A stretch of 64,000 bases of DNA from an uncultured Prevotella sp. (GTDB taxonomy: Bacteria > Bacteroidota > Bacteroidia > Bacteroidales > Bacteroidaceae), in assembly GCA_905233985.1 (NCBI GenBank), contig CAJOFA010000003.1:62001-126000 (forward strand). The letters run 5' to 3'. Below the pieces are notes generated by a model. It worked only from the letters and a program-made list of their open reading frames with translations, did not search any database and had not been told where the DNA came from. The position numbers were made by a program, and so were the translations under genes. The stretch's first letter is position 1, and the number at the start of each line of letters is the position of its first letter. This document shows, piece by piece, positions 9,494 to 17,508 of this stretch.

Positions 9494-10009
9494 TTATTGC
9501 AGAGAGAAAGTGAGCGGTATTGAGTATTTGACGCGAACGGTTTTTCCGTTTTGCCTTCCAGGTTCCCACTTCGGCATGGACTTCACTACACGGAGAGCCT
9601 CCCTGTCAAGCGAAGGGTCAACACCTTTTACCACCTTCACATCTGTGACGGAACCATCATGGTCAATCACACAGGTAACGACGACGCGCCCCTGAATACC
9701 ATTCTCCTCTGCCACAGGAGGATATTTCATATTTTTAGCAATCCAGCTGAAAAGCGCACTTTGCCCTCCAGGAAACGCCGGCATCTGCTCCACGACATCA
9801 TACACTTTGTCGTCCCACAAGTCCGATGTCTCCTGTTGAACAACCTGCAGCTGTTGTGGGTTTTCCATATTGGTTTCCTCACGCTCCAATTGGTTCTGAC
9901 GATTCACAGGGTTTTCACGCTTTCCACCAGCCTTATTCTGTGCCGATACATTCGTTGCGGACACCATCGACAGCACAAAGGCTGCAATTAAGAGAGAGAT
10001 TCGTTTCAT
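9494..10009 (-). CDS. Secreted TonB C-terminal-domain protein
   Basis: 171 aa. A signal peptide (MKRISLLIAAFVLSMVSATNVSAQ) precedes a polar linker and a TonB_C domain (MPAFPGGQSALFSWIAKNMKYP; GRVVVTCVIDHDGSVTDVKVVKG; LDREALRVVKSMPKWEPG). The domain is complete, but the N-terminal membrane anchor of a real TonB energy transducer is replaced by a cleavable signal peptide and there is no Pro-rich spanning segment. A periplasmic TonB-like binding protein is therefore more likely than an energy transducer. The signal peptide resembles those of neighbouring secreted genes. Confidence 0.8.
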   Translation of the reverse strand: MKRISLLIAAFVLSMVSATNVSAQNKAGGKRENPVNRQNQLEREETNMENPQQLQVVQQETSDLWDDKVYDVVEQMPAFPGGQSALFSWIAKNMKYPPVAEENGIQGRVVVTCVIDHDGSVTDVKVVKGVDPSLDREALRVVKSMPKWEPGRQNGKTVRVKYSIPLTFSLQ

Positions 10010-10030
10010 AATATCATTGTTTTAGTTTGG

Positions 10031-10459
10031 TCACTTGCCATTATCCTTTCCCGAAGCCTGCACGAGGCCGTATTCGCGTTTCTTCTGCTCGTGGTTCTGC
10101 GGGTCTATCTTCTTATAAGTCAAGGGGAAGCAGTTGCTACCGTCTGGGAACTTCGGCACAAAAATGATATGATTACCTTCCCCGCCAATCACATAAATCA
10201 CATCAATCCAACCTGACTGGCTGGGATTCGTGGCATTAATCACCACGTTCTCGCCCATCAAGCTCCACTCAATGTCGTAGTGGCACGTCACACCACCGCC
10301 TTTCACGACACACTCACCGCCTTCAGCCTTTGCCACGACAAGGCACTTGTATTCCTGGTTCGTGTTATAGGAACATTCCAAAATGACTTCCTGTGCCTGT
10401 ACGCACACAGCTGACAACACCATGAACAGAGTCAGCATCATTCGTTTTATTGCCTTCAT
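10031..10459 (-). CDS. Hypothetical secreted protein
   Basis: 142 aa with a signal peptide (MKAIKRMMLTLFMVLSAVCVQAQ). The mature part is beta-rich with four Cys residues (ECSYN, YKCLVV, GECVV, VTCHYD) that could form disulfides, and a charged Lys-rich C-terminus. I do not recognise the family. The 5' leader just before ATG (ACATCATTGTTTTAG) is nearly identical to that of the TonB-domain gene 22 bp downstream, which suggests local duplication of upstream sequence. Promoter at 10488-10519. Confidence 0.6.
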   Translation of the reverse strand: MKAIKRMMLTLFMVLSAVCVQAQEVILECSYNTNQEYKCLVVAKAEGGECVVKGGGVTCHYDIEWSLMGENVVINATNPSQSGWIDVIYVIGGEGNHIIFVPKFPDGSNCFPLTYKKIDPQNHEQKKREYGLVQASGKDNGK

Positions 10460-10487
10460 AACATCATTGTTTTAGAGTTTTCATCCG

Positions 10488-10548
10488 CAAAGTTAAGCAT
10501 TTCTTTTCATACAGCCAAAGAAATAGGAAGATTTAAGATACAGCGCGT
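10488..10548 (-). promoter_or_regulatory. Duplicated promoter cassette, copy A
   Basis: Minus strand TAACTTTG (10488-10495) and TTTG (10516-10519), spacer 20 bp. The segment 10498-10545 is repeated with few differences at 12180-12227, where it again supplies the promoter of a secreted-protein gene. Confidence 0.6.
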
Positions 10549-10560
10549 TTTATCATGCAT

Positions 10561-12126
10561 TTACTTTAGCTTAATCGTTGTCGTCGTATCGTTCTCGGTA
10601 GTGGCCTGAGTAGTGGTGTCACCTTCGGCAAAGGGTTCGATGTACGTGTATTGGAAGGGAACGACAATACTACCATCAGTATCCATGAGGCCGTAGCGGC
10701 CATCCTTCCTAACAATGGCACGCTCAGACTTATAGGGACGGTACAGCTGAAAATCCTCTCCGTCCTTCGTGATGGTGGGATAGACTTCACCAAAGGAGAA
10801 AAAAGGCATCGACACATTATCGAACACCAGGGGCGTGACGGGCTTGCCCTCGCGGTCAATCATGCCCCACTTGTAGTCCTTCTCGGCAAAGACGATGAAC
10901 GTACTGTCCTGATATTGCATAATCAGCATGTCGTCATAGTCGGGTGCCGTCAGCTCCTTTCCGCCCGTTGTCACCAGCTGCACGCCGCCATCGTAGTCCT
11001 CAACGGCATACAAGGGGGGCATCAGGCATTTGACGGTCTTATAGCGACAGGGCAGTATCTCGGTAAACGTCTCGTCGCACACGCCCGTATAGCCGCCGTT
11101 ACGGACAAAGACATAGTCTTGGAAAACCCGGAAGTCTTCGTAGCGTGAGAGCAGACGACCGTAGGGATTCTCATAGCGAGTGCTGTCCGACTGCCACAAC
11201 TCGCGGAGCGCCTGACGCGCATTCTCTGCATAGCGGTCGCGGCCATCATCAAGGGCAGCCCTCTCATAGTAGTAGATAGCCTGCGGAATATTCTGCTCGC
11301 AGCCTGTTCCGTTACGCAGCATGTTACCACAAATCGTGTAGGTCTCAGCATCGTTGATGCGTTCTGCCACGCCCTTCATCAACTGGAACTTCACGGTGTC
11401 GTCCGTGACGGTGCGATAACGGTAGGCGGCTATGAGCTTCACGATGTTGCCGCTGCAATTCTCGTTACAATATACCGCGTCAAAGAGCGCTTCAATCTTC
11501 GCTTTGTCGTTCTGGTCGGGGCTGTTGATTACATGTAGGTAAAGGCGCCCCATCACAGTCTCAACAAATTCATCCGAGAGCAGATTCACATTCTCGGGCG
11601 TCAGCACCGCCAACAGTCCGTCAACAGGCGCGGGGGTGGTGTATTTCGTATCAGCCAAGAAACTTTCGACGGCAGCATTGACGCGGATGAGCTCGGCAGA
11701 CTCCTCGGCATTGTAAATCTCCCCGCCAAGTGTGCCATAGACAAACGCCGTGAGCAGTTTGCCCTTCATGTCCATGTAGGCACAACGGTCATAGCGGTTC
11801 ACGAGCAGTCGGTTGTTCTCAATGGGTTTCTCCACTTTATACTGCTGGCCGCCGACGGTGATGGTGAGATAATCCCACGCGCGCTCGACATGACTGATGT
11901 GCATCTCCGTGAGCACGGTGCCCTGCTCGTCGCAAAACTCCCACTCGTCGTCCTGCATCACGCAGAAGAGTTCTTGTGTCGGGCAATACTCAACGACTTC
12001 ATATTTCTCGCCCAGCGCAGCGGCAATCTCGTCCATCTCCTCGACGCTTTTCTGTGCCACCACCTGCGTCGTCGGCACCATCAACAGCACGAAAGCTGCA
12101 AACATGACTTTAATGATGGTCTTCAT
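10561..12126 (-). CDS. Secreted Sel1-like/WG-repeat protein
   Basis: 521 aa from ATG 12126, where the signal peptide MKTIIKVMFAAFVLLMVPTT begins; a longer in-frame reading would include the promoter. The middle holds a Sel1/TPR-like unit (YTICGNMLRNGTGCEQNIPQ, YYYERAALDD at about 270-310). The C-terminal half holds divergent WG-repeat units (YTGVCDETFTEILPCRYKTV, WGMIDREGKPVTPLVFDNV, YGLMDTDGSIVVPFQYTYI). The C-terminus is Thr-rich. Both repeat types are protein-interaction scaffolds; no enzymatic motif is visible. Its start region and promoter are near-identical to those of the WG-repeat gene at 13048. Confidence 0.75.
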   Translation of the reverse strand: MKTIIKVMFAAFVLLMVPTTQVVAQKSVEEMDEIAAALGEKYEVVEYCPTQELFCVMQDDEWEFCDEQGTVLTEMHISHVERAWDYLTITVGGQQYKVEKPIENNRLLVNRYDRCAYMDMKGKLLTAFVYGTLGGEIYNAEESAELIRVNAAVESFLADTKYTTPAPVDGLLAVLTPENVNLLSDEFVETVMGRLYLHVINSPDQNDKAKIEALFDAVYCNENCSGNIVKLIAAYRYRTVTDDTVKFQLMKGVAERINDAETYTICGNMLRNGTGCEQNIPQAIYYYERAALDDGRDRYAENARQALRELWQSDSTRYENPYGRLLSRYEDFRVFQDYVFVRNGGYTGVCDETFTEILPCRYKTVKCLMPPLYAVEDYDGGVQLVTTGGKELTAPDYDDMLIMQYQDSTFIVFAEKDYKWGMIDREGKPVTPLVFDNVSMPFFSFGEVYPTITKDGEDFQLYRPYKSERAIVRKDGRYGLMDTDGSIVVPFQYTYIEPFAEGDTTTQATTENDTTTTIKLK

Positions 12127-12170
12127 AGAACTTGAAGTTTTAGATTTCTTTGTTTTGTTCCTTTCGTTTG

Positions 12171-12228
12171 CAAAGATAAACAATTCTTTTCATACAACCA
12201 AAGAAATAGGAAGATTTAAGATACAGCG
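12171..12228 (-). promoter_or_regulatory. Duplicated promoter cassette, copy B
   Basis: Minus strand TATCTTTG (12171-12178) and TTTG (12199-12202), spacer 20 bp. It is the partner of copy A over about 48 bp, and it also encodes the last residues and stop codon of the DUF3307 gene. Confidence 0.6.
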
Positions 12229-12584
12229 GCGTACCATATTGCGACGACGACCATCTGATGCAACAATTGATCTAAGCCGAAAAGCACCCAATAGGCTTTC
12301 TGCTTGATGTCGGCAAGCAACGGGAATCGCACGGAGACATGCGCCTTAATGGTATCAATAAGGAAATGCGTTATCAGCTCAAGCAACGTCAATATCAGGA
12401 ACAGCCTCGCATCCACGCCATACACCAGCAGGCAACATCCCATCAGCACGGCATGAACGCCGGCATGCAGCAGAATCGGCCTGATGCTTCGCGCATCAGC
12501 CTTCGACTGTATCAGCGCCGGCCACGTCAGGCAAAAGTCTGCGAGATAGTGACATGCCAAAAGTCCAACGAGCAATAACATCAT
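12216..12584 (-). CDS. DUF3307 membrane protein
   Basis: 122 aa from ATG 12584 (MMLLLVGLLACHYLADFCLT). I reject the longer reading because it runs through the -7/-33 promoter at 12620. Three or four hydrophobic segments with HYLADF, LLHAGVHA and LITHFLIDTIKAH are typical of DUF3307 (PF11750), a small integral membrane family of unknown function. The final codons lie in duplicated DNA (12180-12228), so the C-terminus may have been replaced during that duplication. Confidence 0.75.
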   Translation of the reverse strand: MMLLLVGLLACHYLADFCLTWPALIQSKADARSIRPILLHAGVHAVLMGCCLLVYGVDARLFLILTLLELITHFLIDTIKAHVSVRFPLLADIKQKAYWVLFGLDQLLHQMVVVAIWYAAVS

Positions 12585-12619
12585 TTTCTCAACGTGAATG
12601 GTTTGGTTCCTTTCGTTTG

Positions 12620-12657
12620 CAAAGATATACATTTCTTCCGAAACGGCAAAGGAAACG
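12620..12657 (-). promoter_or_regulatory. Duplicated promoter cassette, copy C
   Basis: Minus strand TATCTTTG (12620-12627) and TTTG (12647-12650), spacer 19 bp, driving DUF3307. The 38-bp segment is almost identical to copy D at 14268-14305. Confidence 0.6.
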
Positions 12658-12745
12658 GAAGAAAAATTAACGACAGCCAGAGCGACAGCCAAAGACAAAC
12701 AGCACTTCACTCATGACTACTCGGCACACGGAGCAAGTTTGCCCA

Positions 12746-12877
12746 TAGCAAACACATAGAAAGCACGGAGCAAACGACTCGAATACTCGGAGCAAACGAT
12801 GCGAGAGCCCCGAGCAAACGCATCGAAAGCCCGGGGCAAACGCAAGGAATGCGCGGAGTTCACCTTTTCATCGGCAT
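12746..12877. repeat. 22-bp tandem array 1a
   Basis: The core GAGCAAACG or a variant starts at 12746, 12768, 12790, 12812 and 12834, with a decayed unit at 12856: an exact 22-bp period. About 9 bases are constant and 13 vary between units. The region 12585-13047 holds no credible gene; 22 is not a multiple of three, so the array is not coding. Confidence 0.8.
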
Positions 12878-12879
12878 TT

Positions 12880-13011
12880 GCTGAGGCAATGGTTTCCTGC
12901 AGTCGAGGCAATGGCTGTCTCGAGCCGAGGAGATGACTGGCTCAAGCCGAGGAGATGATTAACTCAAGCTGAGGAGATGATTGCCTCAAGCTGAGGAGAT
13001 GATTGCCTCCG
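12880..13011. repeat. 22-bp tandem array 1b
   Basis: Six 22-bp units begin at 12880, 12902, 12924, 12946, 12968 and 12990; the best-conserved core is GCTGAGGAGATGATTGCCTC. The junction CCTCAAGCTGAGG is self-complementary. Units nearest the WG-repeat gene are the most alike. The sequence is unrelated to array 1a, but the period is the same. Confidence 0.85.
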
Positions 13012-13041
13012 TTCGGGCGGATTAGCAATCCAGCTAAACGG
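13009..13041. repeat. REP-like hairpin after the WG-repeat gene
   Basis: CCGTT...AACGG and GGATT...AATCC form a nested inverted repeat in the 33 bp next to the stop codon. Nearly the same element is at 14597-14625 after the neighbouring WG gene. No T-run follows, so it is not a classic terminator. Confidence 0.6.
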
Positions 13042-13047
13042 AGAGTC

Positions 13048-14223
13048 TTATTCTACAACCCTGCCCGTCTTATCAATCGTGTGTAAAACTCCGTTGTCGT
13101 CCTCGACCCGAGCCAGACCCTCACAAAAAGAATGTGCATCCTTCCACTTGCAGGGAATGACCACCTTGCCCGTCTTGTCAATGAAACCACACTTCCCTTT
13201 GTCGTCCCTGACCACAGCCAGACCCTCGTGGAATAAGTTTGCGCCCTTCCACTTGCAAGGAATGACTAACTGACCTGTCTTGTCAATGAAACCGTACATT
13301 TTGTTGTCGTCCATGACCATAGCCAGACCCTCACGGGAATTCCATGCATATCTCCACTTACAGGGACTGACCAACTGGCCAGTCTTGTCGATAAAACCGT
13401 ACTTCTCGTTGGTGTCTATGACCATAGCTAGGCCATCGGAGAATTTGTTTGCATATTTACACTTACAGGGAATGACCACCTTACCCGTCTTGTCGATGTA
13501 TCCCCACTTCCCGTTGTCGTCCTCGACCAAAGCCAGACCCTCGGAGAACCCCCCTGCCCATTTCCACTTGCAGGGAATGACCACCTTGCCCGTCTTGTCA
13601 ATGAAACCCTCTTTCCCGTTGTTATCCGTGACCGAAGCCAAACCCTCGCAGAACCACCCCGCACCTTTCCATTTGCATGGAATAACCATCTTGCCCGTCC
13701 TGTCAATGAAGCCACACCTCTCGTTATCGTCCTTGACCACAGCCAGCCCCTCTTGGAAAGAACCTGGCCATCTACACTTGCTAGGAATAACCACTTTACC
13801 AGCCTTGTCAATGAAACTCCACTTCCCGTTGTCATCCTCGACCACAGCCAGCCCCTCGTGGAAATCCCCTGCATTTTTCCACTTGCAGGGAATGACCACC
13901 CTGCCTGTATTGTTGATGTATCCGTACTTCTCATTATTGTCCTGGACACAAGCCAACCCCTCGGAGTAATTGGTTTGCCATTTCCACTTCTTGTTGCGAA
14001 TTTCTTCTGCCTCGCGCTTCTTGCGAGCTTCCTCTTCGCGTTTCTTCTTGGCTGCTGCTTCCTGCTGTTGTTTTTTCTTCTTGGCAGCGGCTTCACGTTC
14101 TAAACGAGCCCTGCGTTGCGCCGGCGTTTCAATTGTGCCCTGCTCCACCTGCGCCGCGGCATACATCGTCGGCACCATTGACAGCACAAAGGCTGCAAAC
14201 ATGACTTTAATGATGGTCTTCAT
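13048..14223 (-). CDS. Secreted WG-repeat protein with Lys/Glu-rich linker
   Basis: 391 aa from ATG 14223. Signal peptide (MKTIIKVMFAAFVLSMVPTM), then a K/E/R/A-rich segment of about 50 residues (likely helical), then nine WG-type repeats of about 32 residues, each with a core like YGFIDKTGKVVIPCKW followed by FSEGLA.V.DDNGK. Repeats are highly similar to each other, which suggests recent internal amplification. WG repeats are found in extracellular and signalling proteins of Bacteroidetes; the ligand is unknown. The signal peptide, leader and promoter match those of the gene at 10561. Confidence 0.85.
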   Translation of the reverse strand: MKTIIKVMFAAFVLSMVPTMYAAAQVEQGTIETPAQRRARLEREAAAKKKKQQQEAAAKKKREEEARKKREAEEIRNKKWKWQTNYSEGLACVQDNNEKYGYINNTGRVVIPCKWKNAGDFHEGLAVVEDDNGKWSFIDKAGKVVIPSKCRWPGSFQEGLAVVKDDNERCGFIDRTGKMVIPCKWKGAGWFCEGLASVTDNNGKEGFIDKTGKVVIPCKWKWAGGFSEGLALVEDDNGKWGYIDKTGKVVIPCKCKYANKFSDGLAMVIDTNEKYGFIDKTGQLVSPCKWRYAWNSREGLAMVMDDNKMYGFIDKTGQLVIPCKWKGANLFHEGLAVVRDDKGKCGFIDKTGKVVIPCKWKDAHSFCEGLARVEDDNGVLHTIDKTGRVVE

Positions 14224-14267
14224 ATATCTTGAAGTTTTAGATTTCTTTGATTCGTTCCTTTCGTTTG

Positions 14268-14305
14268 CAAAGATAAACATTTCTTCCGAAACGGCAAAGG
14301 AAACG
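14268..14305 (-). promoter_or_regulatory. Duplicated promoter cassette, copy D
   Basis: Minus strand TATCTTTG (14268-14275) and TTTG (14295-14298), spacer 19 bp. Almost identical to copy C at 12620. Confidence 0.6.
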
Positions 14306-14342
14306 GCGAAAAAATATCAGCGGCCGGAGTTAAACGACACAA

Positions 14343-14584
14343 AAGACCTTTCTTGCGTGGTCTCAAGGCCTTCGAAGTGCAGCATAAAGGCCTTTTAAGC
14401 AGATGCTCGAAGCCTTTTAACCGTAGGAAGGAAGGCTTTTAAGCGTATACTCAAAGGGCTTTAAGCATCGGGTTGACTGGAGTCAACCGATAGTTCGACT
14501 GGAGTCAACCGATTGTCCGACTGGAGTCAACCGATTGTTCGACTGGAGTCAACCGATTGTTCGACTGGAGTCAACCGGTGGCGG
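14343..14584. repeat. 22-bp tandem array 2
   Basis: Eleven units in one continuous 22-bp register. Units from 14343, 14365, 14387, 14409, 14431 and 14453 carry an AAGGCCTTTTAAGC-like core; units from 14475, 14497, 14519, 14541 and 14563 carry GACTGGAGTCAACCGATT. The second type contains the palindromes GACTGGAGTC and GGTTGACTGGAGTCAACC. The switch of unit sequence without loss of register is striking. Region 14306-14634 holds no credible gene. Confidence 0.88.
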
Positions 14585-14596
14585 AACGGGAAACTC

Positions 14597-14625
14597 GTTC
14601 GGGCGGATTTGCAATCCAGCTGAAC
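14597..14625. repeat. REP-like hairpin, second copy
   Basis: GTTC...GAAC and GGATT...AATCC nested inverted repeat, 9 bp from the stop codon of the WG gene at 14635. Compare 13009-13041; some differences between the copies fall in loop or bulge positions. Confidence 0.6.
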
Positions 14626-14634
14626 AGGGAACTT

Positions 14635-15891
14635 TTATCGGATGACCTTGCCGGTCTTGTTGATAAACTTCCAGTTGCCCTGGTCGTCCTGGACAAAGGC
14701 TTTGCCGTCACAGAAGTCCTTAGCGTCTTTCCATTGGCAGGGAACGACCACCTTACCCGTCTTGTCGATGAAGCCCTGCTTGCCTTTCTCGTCCTTGACG
14801 CGAGCCAAGCCCTCGCAGAATTCCCAGGCACTCTTCCACTTACAGGGAATGACCAGCTTTCCCGTTGTGTCAATATAGCCACGCTTTCCGTTGCTCCAGC
14901 TGCCTTCCAAGACGGCTGCCAGACCCTCGCTGAACTCATCAACATCAGTCCATTTGCAAGGAATGACCAACTTACCGGTCTTGTCGATGAAGCCCCACTT
15001 CTCGTTCTCATCCTCGACACCAGCCAGCCCTTCGCTGAAATCACCAGCAGAGCCCCACTTCAAAGGAATGACCACCTTGCCGGTTTTGTCAATGTAGCCA
15101 CGAAGAGCATCGCCTCCATCATTCCACACCTGGCACAAGCCCTCGCTAAAGCCATGATTATTATCCCATTGGCAAGGAATGACCACCTTGCCCGTCGTGT
15201 CAATAAAACCGCTCTTATCGTTGTCGTTCCAGACTCCGGCTAACCCCTCACAAAAGGGGTCGGCTTCTTTCCAGATGCAGGGAACTACCTGCTTGCCTTT
15301 CTTGTCGATGAAGCCATATTTACCGTTGTTGCCAACAACCTTGGACAATCCATCATAGAAGTAGCCGACCTCTTTCCATTGGCACGCGATGACCAGCTTG
15401 CCTTTCTTGTCGATGAAGCCATACTTACCGTTATCGTCCTGCACACAAGCAAGCCCTTCCTCAAAAGACGCTGCACTTGCCCATTTGCACGGAATAACCA
15501 GCTTCCCGGCCTCATTCACATAGCCATACTTGCCATTACCGTCCTTGGCTCTTGCCATTCCTTCATTATAATCGCTGACAATCGTCCACTTTTTGCGGGC
15601 TTCTTCCTCACGCTTCTTGCGGGCAGCCTCGTCTTCACGCTGGCGGCGAGCGGCTTGCTCACGGGCAGCCTGTTCTCGGGCGGCCTTGTCGCGGGCAGCT
15701 TGTTCGCGTGCTGCCGCCTCACGCCGTTGCTTGGCTATCATCTGGCGCTTCTTCTTTGCTGCGGCTTCACGCTCCAAACGAGCCTGACGATCGTGATAGC
15801 CTTCAATATATCCCTGTTGTGCTGCGGCCTGCATCGTCGGCACCATCGACAGCACGAACGCTGCCATAAGAATCTTTACTATCGTCTTCAT
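14635..15891 (-). CDS. Secreted WG-repeat protein with Ala/Arg/Glu-rich linker
   Basis: 418 aa from ATG 15891. Signal peptide MKTIVKILMAAFVLSMVPTM, then a long K/R/E/A-rich probable helix with AAREQAARDKAAREQ-type repeats (about residues 35-95), then nine WG units (for example YGFIDKKGKLVIACQWKEV, WGFIDKTGKLVIPCKWTDV). It is the last gene of a run on this strand: TPR protein, MORN kinase, this gene, with 24 bp after the kinase. A periplasmic or surface scaffold linked to the kinase is an inference from position. Confidence 0.85.
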   Translation of the reverse strand: MKTIVKILMAAFVLSMVPTMQAAAQQGYIEGYHDRQARLEREAAAKKKRQMIAKQRREAAAREQAARDKAAREQAAREQAARRQREDEAARKKREEEARKKWTIVSDYNEGMARAKDGNGKYGYVNEAGKLVIPCKWASAASFEEGLACVQDDNGKYGFIDKKGKLVIACQWKEVGYFYDGLSKVVGNNGKYGFIDKKGKQVVPCIWKEADPFCEGLAGVWNDNDKSGFIDTTGKVVIPCQWDNNHGFSEGLCQVWNDGGDALRGYIDKTGKVVIPLKWGSAGDFSEGLAGVEDENEKWGFIDKTGKLVIPCKWTDVDEFSEGLAAVLEGSWSNGKRGYIDTTGKLVIPCKWKSAWEFCEGLARVKDEKGKQGFIDKTGKVVVPCQWKDAKDFCDGKAFVQDDQGNWKFINKTGKVIR

Positions 15892-15915
15892 ACGCGCGTA
15901 CATTATTATATATTA

Positions 15916-17490
15916 CTATATGTTTTCGACTAACTTGCCCTGTTCGTCGTACCACGTGCCGTGCTGGGGCTGACCCTTGGCATCAAACGAGCCTTCGAAG
16001 CGGCTGCCGTCGTCAGCACGATAGGTACCCTTAAAGAAGACATTATTCGACATTTCTCCCTCGAAGCGGGCACCGTTCTTGTAGAGATACTTGGCTCCCT
16101 TGCCCTGCATGATGCCATGCTCGAACGGGCCTTCATAGACGGTGCCGTTCTTCATTTGCAGCTTGCCTACACCATGCGGTTTGCCGCTGTCGTCGATAGG
16201 ACCGGTATAGTCGCCCTCTCTTTCCGTTCCGCCGGCAAAGGCCATGCCTTCCACACGCTTCTCGGATGCCATCTTCTCCTCGATGCCCTGCTTGACGGCA
16301 TCGGTATTGTCTTTCGAGTCACCACCGCCACTCAGGGCAAAGTAACCGCCAATGCCCAACACCAAGACAGCGGCAATAATACCGATAATCTTGCCCCAAG
16401 GCTTTTTCTCCTCGTCGTCCTCAAAGGGGTTGACGGTGGAGGTTTCAGAGTTGGTGGTTGAAGGCTGAGCGTTGCGGTTTGGATACTCCTGTTTTTCAAG
16501 TTTCTTCTCTTCGCCCTGTGACTTCGAGCCTTGAGCTTTCTCTACCATAACCGTCTCCTCGTCACCATTATCTTTGGTAACGACCTGTGTCTCTTCATCA
16601 GCAGGGGCAACCTCAGCAGGCTTATCCAGGAATTCGCGCACCTCGGCAGCCGACTGGGGACGCTCCACATAAGCAGGCTTCATCATCCATGAGATGAGCT
16701 GCTGCATACGCGGGCTTACCTGCTGCGGGAACTGCAGGCGTCCGCCCATCGAGATAATCTCGGATGCCGACGGCGGCGTCTGGTCAGTCAGCAGCTTGAA
16801 GACGGAGGCGCCCAGCGCATAGAGGTCGGTCCAAGGGCCGAAAAGCTTGAAGTTCTGGTCGGTCTGCTCCAACGGTGCATAGCCTGGCGTGAATGCCATT
16901 GCCGACGACGTTGCGACGGAATGTCCGTCGCTGGTATGCAACTGCTTTGAGGCACCGAAGTCAATCAGAAACAGTTGTTCCTGACGGTTGACCATCATGT
17001 TGGCGGGCTTGATGTCAAGATGCCATATTTTCTGGTTGTGTACGGATTCGAGCGCATCGAGTGCCTGACGGAGCAACGGCAGCAGCTCGTCCTCAGTCAA
17101 CGGACGTCCCTGACGCTTGAGGCGCTCACCCAGCGACTCGCCGTCGATGAAGTCCATCACATAATAGACGGTGCCGTTCTCCTCGAACAGGTCATGTACT
17201 TTGACGATGTGGTCATTCTGCAAACGCCACAGGCGCTGTGCCTCTTTCTTGAACTTGTCACGCTGGGCGTCGAACGACGGACGGTTGTCGGGCACGCTGA
17301 CGGTGACGGTATTGCCGTCGCGCAGGTTGATGCCCTTCATGAAAAACTCCTTCATGGCACACACCACGTCGAAATTGAGGTTGGTCACCACATAGGTATT
17401 GCCGAATCCGCCCGAGCTGAGTGCCCGCTCCACGCGGTAGGCTCCACCACGCAACAGCGTTCCCGGGGTCAACATAGCTTGCTGTTCCAT
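15916..17490 (-). CDS. Hanks-type Ser/Thr protein kinase with extracytoplasmic MORN repeats
   Basis: 524 aa. The kinase domain occupies about 10-275: glycine loop LSSGGFGNTYVV, invariant Lys in CAMKEFFMK, catalytic loop HLDIKPANMM, DFG in LIDFGASK, and APE-like region PGYAPLEQT. The catalytic loop is HLD rather than HRD, so it is a non-RD kinase. A charged linker leads to one membrane segment (about 365-385, IIGIIAAVLVLGIGGYFAL) and then MORN-type repeats (TGPIDDSGKPHGVGKLQ, YEGPFEHGIMQGKG). MORN outside and kinase inside suggests a receptor kinase. A paralogue with the same layout is at 44066. Flanked by TPR and WG-repeat genes. Confidence 0.9.
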   Translation of the reverse strand: MEQQAMLTPGTLLRGGAYRVERALSSGGFGNTYVVTNLNFDVVCAMKEFFMKGINLRDGNTVTVSVPDNRPSFDAQRDKFKKEAQRLWRLQNDHIVKVHDLFEENGTVYYVMDFIDGESLGERLKRQGRPLTEDELLPLLRQALDALESVHNQKIWHLDIKPANMMVNRQEQLFLIDFGASKQLHTSDGHSVATSSAMAFTPGYAPLEQTDQNFKLFGPWTDLYALGASVFKLLTDQTPPSASEIISMGGRLQFPQQVSPRMQQLISWMMKPAYVERPQSAAEVREFLDKPAEVAPADEETQVVTKDNGDEETVMVEKAQGSKSQGEEKKLEKQEYPNRNAQPSTTNSETSTVNPFEDDEEKKPWGKIIGIIAAVLVLGIGGYFALSGGGDSKDNTDAVKQGIEEKMASEKRVEGMAFAGGTEREGDYTGPIDDSGKPHGVGKLQMKNGTVYEGPFEHGIMQGKGAKYLYKNGARFEGEMSNNVFFKGTYRADDGSRFEGSFDAKGQPQHGTWYDEQGKLVENI

Positions 17491-17508
17491 AATCTTCCTT
17501 CTATATAT

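Noticed and set aside
9494..10009. Functional TonB energy transducer
   Set aside because: It has a cleavable signal peptide and lacks the membrane anchor and Pro-rich spanner; ExbB/ExbD are not adjacent.
12717..12911. Open frame of 64 codons on the minus strand
   Set aside because: It is the translation of 22-bp tandem repeats, whose period is not a multiple of three; no signal of a real protein.
12746..14584. CRISPR array
   Set aside because: Period of only 22 bp, with about half of each unit conserved and no room for repeat plus spacer; no cas genes.
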